From assembly GCF_900107305.1 (NCBI RefSeq), contig NZ_FNPL01000010.1, forward strand, positions 60,198 to 124,197: DNA of 64,000 nucleotides. The letters are read 5' to 3'. Positions 58,016-64,000 of this stretch are shown piece by piece. The position numbers and the translations under genes were made by a program. Source of the stretch: Thermoactinomyces sp. DSM 45892 (GTDB lineage: Bacteria; Bacillota; Bacilli; Thermoactinomycetales; Thermoactinomycetaceae). Numbering within the stretch: position 1 is the first letter of the stretch; each line of letters begins with the position of its first letter. The notes beneath the pieces were generated by a model, which did no database searches, was not told where the DNA came from, and worked only from the letters and a program-made list of their open reading frames with translations.

Positions 58016-58888
58016 TTAGGTGTGGTAAAGATTATAAATCTCTCTTTTTCCCACACCACGATCCTTCGAGGTTTGCAGTATCGCATCTTTTGTACTCATC
58101 CCTTGACGCAGATAGTGCTCAACATGTTCCATCACTTCTAAACCAGACCACCAAGCTGGAGACTCCTGATTCCATTCAGACGGATCAGTCCCTTCGAAGA
58201 TACATACATACTCACCCCTGACTCCATTCTCTTTTATATACGACAAACACTCCGAAAGGGAGCCTCGTAACCACTCTTCATGTTTCTTTGTTAATTCCCT
58301 CGCAATCGCAACTTGGCGATCTCCAAAAGCATCCATTGCATCTGAAAGTAGGTCTACCAATCGATGAGGAGCTTCATAACAAATCAATGTAACAGGCATC
58401 GTCGCCCACTTCTTTAACTCTTTTCTGCGATCTTTCTTCTCCCGTGGAAAAAAGCCCAGAAATAAAAATGGTTGCGGAACCAGCCCCGAAGCGACTAACG
58501 CTGTAAGAGCAGCGCTCGGACCCGGGATCGGTACTACCGTAATCCCTTCTTGTACTGCCTCACGAATAACCACCTCTCCAGGATCAGAGATTCCCGGCAT
58601 TCCAGCATCACTTACCAACGCAACAGACTTGCCCTCTAAGAGTTGTTGGATTAAAAATTTTCCTTTTGATTGTTCATTATGCTCATGATAACTCGTCAGC
58701 GGAGTGGAAAACTGAAACGCAGAGAGTAGCTTTTTCGTATGCCTTGTATCTTCGGCCGCAATCAAATCAACGTTAGCTAAAATTTCCCGAGCCCGTGGAG
58801 AAAAGTCTTGTAAATTCCCAATCGGAGTCCCTACTACATAAAGGATGCCTATTTTGCTCGACTGATCAAAACTCTTCTGTACCTTCAT
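58016..58888 (-). CDS. rsmI: 16S rRNA (cytidine1402-2'-O)-methyltransferase RsmI
   Basis: 290 residues. Tetrapyrrole methylase fold with LYVVGTPIGNLQDFSPRA, AEDTRHTKKLL, SDAGMPGISDPG and PIPGPSA. It methylates the ribose of C1402 in the decoding centre. Its ATG overlaps the yazA stop (ATGA), giving coupling. It ends in a shared terminator with abrB. Confidence 0.96.
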   Translation of the reverse strand: MKVQKSFDQSSKIGILYVVGTPIGNLQDFSPRAREILANVDLIAAEDTRHTKKLLSAFQFSTPLTSYHEHNEQSKGKFLIQQLLEGKSVALVSDAGMPGISDPGEVVIREAVQEGITVVPIPGPSAALTALVASGLVPQPFLFLGFFPREKKDRRKELKKWATMPVTLICYEAPHRLVDLLSDAMDAFGDRQVAIARELTKKHEEWLRGSLSECLSYIKENGVRGEYVCIFEGTDPSEWNQESPAWWSGLEVMEHVEHYLRQGMSTKDAILQTSKDRGVGKREIYNLYHT

Positions 58889-59148
58889 TTCAATCCTCTT
58901 TCTTGAATAAGACTTAATTTCTGTGCCCGTGTCATTTTCTTAATTTCATATTCACGCCGCTGTGCCCAAGATCGCCCTATCCCTTCCTCTTGATACACAT
59001 ACATAACAGGGGTTCTCGCTCTTGTATAATGTGCCCCTTTACCCGAATTATGAACATCTAATCGCTTACTAAGATTCGTTGTACATCCTGTATAAAGTGT
59101 TTCATCTTTGCAACGTACGATGTAAACATAATAGGGAACCTCTTTCAA
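58885..59148 (-). CDS. yazA: GIY-YIG nuclease-like protein YazA (UPF0213)
   Basis: 87 residues from a TTG start after GGGGTGAGG. The single-domain GIY-YIG fold shows YYVYIVRCKDETLYTGCTTNLSKRL and the late EGIGRSWAQRREYEIKKM. The biological role is unknown. It normally sits between yabB and rsmI; yabB (trmN6) is missing here. Confidence 0.92.
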   Translation of the reverse strand: MKEVPYYVYIVRCKDETLYTGCTTNLSKRLDVHNSGKGAHYTRARTPVMYVYQEEGIGRSWAQRREYEIKKMTRAQKLSLIQERGLK

Positions 59149-59166
59149 TTCCTCACCCCATTTATG

Positions 59167-59200
59167 AAAAAAACGCTGGGAGACTTTCTTCCCAGACGTT
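59167..59200 (-). terminator. Terminator overlapping the yabA stop
   Basis: On the minus strand, AACGTCTGGGA pairs with TCCCAGCGTT and TTTTTT follows. The upstream arm begins within the last two bases of the yabA stop codon. Confidence 0.75.
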
Positions 59201-59573
59201 ATTCATCAGATATGGTTTTGTTTAAAAAAGCGAGACAGAACAGACAATCCCCTTCCGTCCGCATCCGACCATAGTGGACATTACAAATATGAAAGCCTTC
59301 CTCATATAACTTGGTTAGATTATTATAGCCCTCTTTGGTCTCTGGTACATCCGCATCTGTATGCTCTGATATGACTAAGGTTGTTGAATTTGATTCCGTA
59401 CACTTCGAAGCTGCTTGCAGATGTTCTTGGTAACGTTGTTTCTCTAATACCAAGCGTGTATTTTCTTCTATCAATTCTATAACCTGTGCTTTTAAGTTGC
59501 CTATTTCCTTATATAGCTCGCCAATCTGTTCTTCCACCTGAGCAACCTGCTTGAAAATCGCTTGTTTATCCAC
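59199..59573 (-). CDS. yabA: Replication initiation control protein YabA
   Basis: 124 residues from GTG 59573 (TTG one codon earlier is possible). The first ~70 residues form a leucine-zipper coiled coil for tetramerisation. The C-terminal domain has zinc ligands in [17 protein letters not shown]. YabA binds DnaA and DnaN to limit initiation. GAGGTGG lies ahead. It lies 45 bases downstream of ricT. Confidence 0.92.
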   Translation of the reverse strand: MDKQAIFKQVAQVEEQIGELYKEIGNLKAQVIELIEENTRLVLEKQRYQEHLQAASKCTESNSTTLVISEHTDADVPETKEGYNNLTKLYEEGFHICNVHYGRMRTEGDCLFCLAFLNKTISDE

Positions 59574-59618
59574 CAAGCTACCACCTCATTACTTCCAGAC
59601 ACGTTTTCCAGATCCATT

Positions 59619-60422
59619 TTAGACCTCGTTTGTAACCTCGTCTAAAGAATGCTCTACCGTCTTACCAGAGCCGACTAGTTGTACCTGCACTCGCCTCTCC
59701 ATCAAATCAAGTAAGACAACTTCGCCTTCGCCTTCTGGTGTATGTACAAGTTCACCAAGGTCAGGTAGAGTTACTGCATTTCCTTCATAGTGATCATTTT
59801 CATACTTTAAACAACACATCAATCTGCCGCATAGGCCTGAGATCTTCGTTGGATTCAAAGATAAGTTTTGGTCCTTTGCCATCTTGATCGAAACCGGTTC
59901 AAAATCTCCTAGAAACGAAGAACAACATAACACACGACCACAAGGCCCCAGTCCCCCCAGCATCTTCGCTTCATCCCTAACGCCAATCTGTCTCAGTTCA
60001 ATACGGGTCCGAAAAGCTGCTGCTAAATCCCGAACTAATTCACGAAAGTCCACACGTCCATCTGCAGTGAAATAGAAAATAATCTTATTTCGATCAAACG
60101 TATATTCCGCATCAACCAGTTTCATCACTAAGGAATGGAAGAGAACCTTCTCTTTACAGGTTTTGAGGGCTTCCATCGCAGCCTGCTCATTTTCTAACAT
60201 CTGTCTCGTATCATCACTCGTAGCAATTCGGATCACCTGTTTCAACGGAAGAACTACCTCATCCTTTGAAACATATCGTACACCTATTACCACCTGACCA
60301 TACTCAATTCCTCTTACGGTCTCCACAACCACAGCATCCCCTTGCTGGATTTGAAGCGCACCTGGATCAAAAAAATAAATCTTGCCCGCTTGTCTAAAAC
60401 GGACACCAATAATCTTAAACAC
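59619..60422 (-). CDS. ricT: Cell fate regulator RicT (YaaT), PSP1 family
   Basis: 267 residues from a GTG start 8 bases after GGAGGG. The PSP1 domain shows LGPCGRVLCCSSFL and SGLCGRLMCCLKYE, the Cys-rich loops that ligate Fe-S clusters in the RicA-RicF-RicT complex. This complex stimulates RNase Y-dependent mRNA maturation and Spo0A phosphorylation. The genes holB, yaaR and yaaQ, which precede it in B. subtilis, are absent. Confidence 0.94.
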   Translation of the reverse strand: MFKIIGVRFRQAGKIYFFDPGALQIQQGDAVVVETVRGIEYGQVVIGVRYVSKDEVVLPLKQVIRIATSDDTRQMLENEQAAMEALKTCKEKVLFHSLVMKLVDAEYTFDRNKIIFYFTADGRVDFRELVRDLAAAFRTRIELRQIGVRDEAKMLGGLGPCGRVLCCSSFLGDFEPVSIKMAKDQNLSLNPTKISGLCGRLMCCLKYENDHYEGNAVTLPDLGELVHTPEGEGEVVLLDLMERRVQVQLVGSGKTVEHSLDEVTNEV

Positions 60423-60697
60423 CTAAGGATCCCTCCTGCATGCCGCCCAATTCACCTGATAGGGTTCTTCTGCATGGGGTCAGCAACTTTCACCCTATTC
60501 AAACCCAACTTGCTCGGGATCTGTCTCACGTTCACGCCTGTTTTGAAACAATCTTCAAAAATGAAAATAGAAAAACATCTATATCATATGGTATATACCG
60601 TAGCAATCAGACAGCGGTTACTCCCATTACTCATTCTATCACCTGTTTGTAAACTTCGGCAAACTCTTCTTCACTAAAACAGCCTAATTCCTAAAGC
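60423..60697. other. Gene-free gap replacing yaaQ-yaaR-holB
   Basis: 275 bases between tmk and ricT. I find no start-bearing frame with homology on either strand. Short minus-strand frames are open, for example one ending SEEEFAEVYKQVIE after the tmk stop, but no ribosome site supports them. Confidence 0.5.
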
Positions 60698-61330
60698 TCA
60701 TTTCCCGTATGACATAAGCTGTAAGAGGTCCTGTTTGATTTGCCGGTTAATATCTTCCAGCTCTCGGTCTCCTTGTATCACCCTATATCTATGTGGATAT
60801 CTTGTGGATAACTCAAGATATCCTTCACGTACACGTCGATGAAAAGAGGAATCCCGCTGTTCCATCCGGTCCACATCCCCTCCACGTGCTTTTACCCTGC
60901 TTTCACTCACTTCAGGAGGAATATCCAATAAGTATGTGCGGTGTGGTCTCAGCCCCGAAGTTGCCTGCTCATTAATCGAAAGCACAACCGCTAATGGAAC
61001 ACCTGCTCCGTAACTTTGATAAGCAACACTAGAGTCCACATAGCGATCACAAAGCACCATTTTCCCCTCTGCCAAAGCAGGCATAATCACTTCACCCACC
61101 AATTGTGCTCTTGATGAGGCATATAAAAGCACCTCTGTTAACATGGACATCTCATCAAACTCTGGATGTAGAACCAATTCTCGAATCTCATTTCCAATAC
61201 GAGTTCCACCTGGCTCACGTACATGGATATATGAAATTCCTTGATGATCTAACCATTCACATATTCTGCGTATCTGAGTCGTTTTCCCTGCTCCCTCTGG
61301 CCCTTCAAAGGATATAAATAAACCGTCCAT
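60698..61330 (-). CDS. tmk: Thymidylate kinase
   Basis: 210 residues from the ATG at 61330 behind TTGGAGTG; the frame is open 60 bases further without homology. P-loop GPEGAGKT (10-17), the DR-type substrate motif CDRYVDSSVAYQSYG and the LID region RGGDVDRMEQ. It phosphorylates dTMP to dTDP. It lies between the decarboxylase gene and ricT as in Bacillus. Confidence 0.96.
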   Translation of the reverse strand: MDGLFISFEGPEGAGKTTQIRRICEWLDHQGISYIHVREPGGTRIGNEIRELVLHPEFDEMSMLTEVLLYASSRAQLVGEVIMPALAEGKMVLCDRYVDSSVAYQSYGAGVPLAVVLSINEQATSGLRPHRTYLLDIPPEVSESRVKARGGDVDRMEQRDSSFHRRVREGYLELSTRYPHRYRVIQGDRELEDINRQIKQDLLQLMSYGK

Positions 61331-61416
61331 TGATTCACTCCAATTCACCGAAAGGAATAAAAGCCCCTCCAGTGCGCTTATGTCTTTCAAACGTGCTAAA
61401 CAAAACCTGATTTATT

Positions 61417-62883
61417 TTAATCCATAAACCTATTTTTCACTATATTAACACTAACTTCTGATGTTAGTTGATTACGATATAACCCTCGAATTTGATATCC
61501 AGCTCGATCGGCATCTCTTAGATATTCCATCCATTCACATGTTAAGCGTTCACCCGGCAAAAGTACCGGAATCCCAGGTGGGTAAGGTACAATAGGTTCT
61601 GTAATAATCCCATCTATCGCTTCCTCTAAGCGCAACCGCTCATGCCGATGCTTCCTGATATTTTGAAAAGATAACACAAATTCAGCGGTACTCGGTAAGC
61701 GAAGGGTGATGAAATCCCTCTCTAACAACCTATTTTCGCCACTATTCAACCAGCAATCTAAATCCAAAAACGCCTTCCTTAGTCGAATCAACGATCCTTC
61801 AGGGTGTGCTAACGAGAAGCAAAACAACACCCGACGATCATCAGCTAATTCGGTATAAATCCCCTTATCCTCTAGGAAAGTTTGCATCTCAAATCCCGAT
61901 ATTTGTCCATGGCTCGCGATCACCATTTTACAAGGATCCTGACATTTTAGATGATGTAGCGATAATTCTTGAACCCATTTACAATAGGGAAACGTATCCC
62001 TTTTAAACTGATCGATTTCAGTCAGCAATCGCTCAAACAAATGGAATCCATTTACAGCAATCTGTTTTCGCGCTAAATCTAATGAAGCGAGCAAAGGATA
62101 GGAAGGACTACTAGATTGAACGATCCGTAATTGTCTCTCCAGATCATTTATCCTAACTTGATTACTTCCCACATGTAACATCGAGCTCATCGTCATCGAA
62201 CCAAGCATTTTATGAGTCGATTGTACAACGAGATCCGCCCCCTGTGACAACGCAGAATCTGGAAGATCAGGATGGAAACCAAAATGAGCCCCGTGAGCCT
62301 CATCTACCAGTAGCGCTACATCAAAGCGATGACAGATATCAGCGATTTCCCTAATGGGTTGAATCATGCCATAATAGCTTGGACTGGTAACCACTACTAA
62401 TGTAATCTTCTCTCGCTGGCACTGTTCCGCTAACCAATCCAGATCTAGCGGCCTTTCGAATCCTACATCCGAATGATATGTATCTTTCCAATAGGTTGGC
62501 GAAACACCTGCTAACATGCATCCGTGAAATACAGACTGATGACAGCTTCGTTGCAAAATTACCTTGTCCCCAGGCAGACACATTGCGAGGATGCTCGCTA
62601 TATTCCCAGCCGTACTCCCCCCCACCAGATAAAACGTTTTTTCTGCACCGAAAGCCTCGGCTGCAAGATGCTCAGCTCTGGCAATTACTCCGCTTGGGTG
62701 ATGAAGATCATCTAAGCCCGTTATCTCCGTTTGATCTATTTGTAGAATCGATTGAAACAAATGATCTTTGTGATCCAGAAAATTTGCGCCCTGCTTATGC
62801 CCAGGAACATGATAACTGTCTGTCTTCTTATCTCTATGATGTAGCAACGCCTCGTAAATCGGAGTTTTTTCCTGGTTTTCCAT
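61417..62883 (-). CDS. Orn/Lys/Arg decarboxylase family protein (YaaO-like)
   Basis: 488 residues. A fold-type I PLP enzyme. HVPGHKQGANF at the N-terminus, DEAHGAHFGFHP (cofactor Asp) and QSTHKMLGSMTM (Schiff-base Lys) are the family signatures. The C-terminal domain ends with PYPPGIPVLLPGE. The substrate (lysine, arginine or other) cannot be told from the sequence. The gene sits between csfB and tmk, the B. subtilis yaaO position. Confidence 0.92.
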   Translation of the reverse strand: MENQEKTPIYEALLHHRDKKTDSYHVPGHKQGANFLDHKDHLFQSILQIDQTEITGLDDLHHPSGVIARAEHLAAEAFGAEKTFYLVGGSTAGNIASILAMCLPGDKVILQRSCHQSVFHGCMLAGVSPTYWKDTYHSDVGFERPLDLDWLAEQCQREKITLVVVTSPSYYGMIQPIREIADICHRFDVALLVDEAHGAHFGFHPDLPDSALSQGADLVVQSTHKMLGSMTMSSMLHVGSNQVRINDLERQLRIVQSSSPSYPLLASLDLARKQIAVNGFHLFERLLTEIDQFKRDTFPYCKWVQELSLHHLKCQDPCKMVIASHGQISGFEMQTFLEDKGIYTELADDRRVLFCFSLAHPEGSLIRLRKAFLDLDCWLNSGENRLLERDFITLRLPSTAEFVLSFQNIRKHRHERLRLEEAIDGIITEPIVPYPPGIPVLLPGERLTCEWMEYLRDADRAGYQIRGLYRNQLTSEVSVNIVKNRFMD

Positions 62884-62905
62884 CTGACTAACAAAACCTC
62901 TCGTA

Positions 62906-62933
62906 CAAAAAATAAAAGGACTTTAGAAAGTCC
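62906..62933 (-). terminator. Terminator overlapping the csfB stop
   Basis: On the minus strand, GGACTTTCTAAAGTCC is followed by TTTTATTTTTT. The stop codon lies in the hairpin. Confidence 0.8.
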
Positions 62934-63150
62934 CTTCTTCTCTTATATCACTCTCATTTAACCATATCTTTTTTAATCTTGAAACATGGAATAAATACAT
63001 CCCCGGCTGATCACAATCTGTATTTATAATTACTTGCTCACAACTGGCGCATATAGGCTTTTCCAACAAGTGTAGCATATCTTCTTGGATCGTATCACAT
63101 ATAATACATGGTTCTTGAAGATACTTCATTTTAGTCGATCCATCACTCAT
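62923..63150 (-). CDS. csfB: Anti-sigma-G factor Gin (CsfB)
   Basis: 75 residues. Two CxxC pairs (C15/C18 and C34/C37) form the zinc-binding dimer core of Gin, with the C-terminal region binding sigma-G. It prevents early sigma-G activity in the forespore and also sigma-E in B. subtilis. GGGGGAAGAG lies ahead of the ATG. It sits next to the rRNA operon, as in B. subtilis. A clear sigma-F promoter was not found. Confidence 0.88.
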   Translation of the reverse strand: MSDGSTKMKYLQEPCIICDTIQEDMLHLLEKPICASCEQVIINTDCDQPGMYLFHVSRLKKIWLNESDIREEGTF

Positions 63151-63267
63151 CTCTCTTCCCCCTTATATCCGGACATTCTACTTACCTTCTATAATTGACT
63201 AAATGTTCCTTTTTTATAACCACACCGTTCAGATTATACATTTTATTATCAATCTATCATTCTTCCG

Positions 63268-63361
63268 AAAGGGTACTCCCACTTCAAATGTTAGTTAAGT
63301 GGGCGGTGGTGAATTTCGGTTCGGCGTTAGCCGAAAGGCACACTAGGCACTTTTTTTGATA
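63268..63361 (-). other. Structured element resembling an IS200/IS605 (TnpB) right end
   Basis: On the minus strand, a T-distal segment is followed by the perfect hairpin TTCGGC-TAAC-GCCGAA (63320-63335), CCGAAATTCACC, and a second hairpin CCCACTT...AAGTGGG (63278-63303), then GAGTACCC. An upstream TTCGGC-type hairpin, CCGAAnTTCA and a subterminal palindrome is the layout I associate with IS605 OrfB/TnpB right ends and their omega RNAs. No transposase is nearby. This is pattern resemblance, not a database match. Confidence 0.4.
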
Positions 63362-63430
63362 AATTACCTTTTAGTCGAATAAAAAAGCCGAAATTGTGAA
63401 ATGGTACCTCTTATAGGAGGTATGATCGTT

Positions 63431-63589
63431 ATGATATCAGTAAAGCAAGCAATTCCATTCGTTTTTTGTATATTTATTCCGATTTTAACCATATTACGCC
63501 TACTTTTTATTTCTCGTAATCGTACCAATGCAGTAGAGGGACTTTCACATTCTACTGAACAATCACCCCTCCAAACAAATCCAGAGTAA
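63431..63589 (+). CDS. Small hypothetical membrane protein
   Basis: 52 residues from the ATG at 63431, 9 bases after AGGAGGT; an in-frame ATG at 63422 is too close to that site. One hydrophobic helix spans about residues 5-25 (QAIPFVFCIFIPILTILRLLF), followed by a polar tail. No family is recognised. It lies between csfB and the rRNA operon, opposite to both. The strong ribosome site is the main support. Confidence 0.45.
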   Translation: MISVKQAIPFVFCIFIPILTILRLLFISRNRTNAVEGLSHSTEQSPLQTNPE

Positions 63590-63654
63590 AAGAATTGTAT
63601 GGGGAATAATTAGTTAACAACTAAAACTTACTTCATCATCTCTTCAAGTCAAGA

Positions 63655-63705
63655 TAAAAAAAGAATCATCTAGTCCATTTGGATAAACTAGATGATTCTT
63701 TTTTT
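63655..63705. terminator. rRNA operon terminator
   Basis: A perfect stem of at least 15 bp, AAGAATCATCTAG / CTAGATGATTCTT flanked by A and T runs, lies 9 bases after the 5S gene on the minus strand and is symmetric enough for both directions. Confidence 0.9.
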
Positions 63706-63713
63706 ATGTATAT

Positions 63714-63830
63714 GCCTGGCGACGTCCTACTCTTCCAGGACCCTGCGGTCCAAGTACCATCGGCGCTGGAGGGCTTAACGGTCGTGTTCGGGATGGGAAC
63801 GAGTGGATCCCCTCCGCCATCATCACCAGA
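63714..63830 (-). rRNA. rrf: 5S ribosomal RNA
   Basis: 117 bases, the standard length. On the minus strand the 5' TCTGGTG pairs with 3' CGCCAGGC-type end. Conserved internal sequences CCCGAACACG, GTTAAGCCCTCCAGCGCCGATGG-like loop regions and GAGAGTAGGACG-type helix IV/V elements are present. It is the last gene of an rRNA operon whose 23S gene lies beyond the right edge. Confidence 0.97.
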
Positions 63831-64000
63831 CGCATATATATTTGGCTGAAAGTGCGTGGGTAAAGCATGTCTCAGGTCACCCAAGAGACTCTCTTTGCTT
63901 GGCAAAGAGGATTGATCTTTCCAATTACACCTTCAAAATTAGATCAGAAATGAGAGAAAGAAAGTTGCATTTCGAAAGTTGATTAACCAACCATTTCATG
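63831..64000 (-). other. 23S-5S spacer
   Basis: About 170 bases upstream of the 5S gene contain no tRNA and no recognisable 23S 3' end. A hairpin CTCTTTGC-caa-GCAAAGAG is a candidate processing site. Confidence 0.6.

Noticed and set aside
60640..60690. Mini-frame ending SEEEFAEVYKQVIE after tmk
   Set aside because: No start codon or ribosome site, and no family recognised; could be chance or a deletion scar.
63151..63200. Sigma-F promoter before csfB
   Set aside because: Candidate -10 sequences miss the conserved T near the 3' end and no -35 is in register.
63320..63361. Plus-strand terminator from TTCGGC hairpin and T7
   Set aside because: Fifteen bases separate the hairpin from the T run, so it does not fit a rho-independent terminator.
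63950..64000. 3' end of 23S rRNA at the right edge
   Set aside because: The conserved 23S terminal sequence is not visible; the spacer appears to continue past the window.

Overview
The window is about 44% GC by eye and is a chromosomal segment from an endospore-forming member of the Bacillales. Gene order runs, on the minus strand, from the 5S end of an rRNA operon (right edge) through csfB, tmk, ricT, yabA, rsmI, abrB, metG, tatD, rnmV, rsmA, veg, ispE, purR, ridA, spoVG, glmU, prs, pth, fin, mfd, spoVT, yabM, mazG, rqcP, yabP, yabQ, divIC, tRNAs, spoIIE, tilS, hpt, ftsH, hslO, cysK, the folate genes, dusB, lysS, ctsR-mcsA-mcsB-clpC, radA and disA to a partial pssA. This is the Bacillus subtilis origin-proximal order almost unbroken. 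Several non-Bacillus insertions (prsA after mfd, lepB after metG, pssA after disA, nurA-herA, a second grpE/dnaK pair) point away from Bacillus itself. A Thermoactinomycetaceae-like lineage is my guess; it is inference only.

Layout. 1-7.6 kb: pssA, disA, radA and the CtsR stress operon, with a clear sigma-A promoter and CtsR operator. 7.6-16.7 kb: an accessory island replacing the rRNA operon that B. subtilis has between lysS and ctsR. It holds mgtC, a plus-strand two-component system and lipoprotein, an M50 membrane protease, a UMF1-type transporter with an apparent CTG start, an unrecognised 283-residue protein, a lidless Hsp70 and a GrpE-like protein. 16.9-26.6 kb: lysS, dusB, folate synthesis, cysK, hslO, ftsH, hpt. 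26.6-33.4 kb: tilS, spoIIE, DUF402 gene, two Met tRNAs, divIC/yabQ/yabP/rqcP. 33.5-45.8 kb: mazG, yabM, spoVT, prsA, mfd, fin, pth, prs, glmU, spoVG. 45.9-54.5 kb: ridA, purR, ispE, veg, ykuK-like, rsmA, rnmV, tatD, lepB, metG with a T-box leader. 54.5-63.2 kb: herA-nurA, abrB (plus strand), rsmI, yazA, yabA, ricT, tmk, an Orn/Lys/Arg decarboxylase and csfB. 63.2-64.0 kb: a structured IS605-end-like element, a small ORF, and the 5S rRNA with its terminator.

Regulation can be read at many points: a Spo0A-type spoIIE promoter with a 22-bp spacer, sigma-H at spoVG, sigma-F at fin, sigma-G at spoVT, an 0A box at abrB, paired PurBoxes at purR, CtsR boxes at ctsR and possibly ftsH, a Met T-box at metG and tandem sigma-A promoters at veg. 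The genes combine protein quality control (ClpC, McsB, FtsH, Hsp33, Hsp70, PrsA, RqcP), translation and RNA modification, folate, purine and cysteine metabolism, and sporulation control.

The most unusual content is the reduced Hsp70/GrpE-like pair with its unknown neighbour, the NurA-HerA pair inside a housekeeping cluster, and the ncRNA/transposon-end-like element near the rRNA operon. Many starts were moved from the longest ORF to the codon placed correctly behind a Shine-Dalgarno sequence; several are TTG or GTG.
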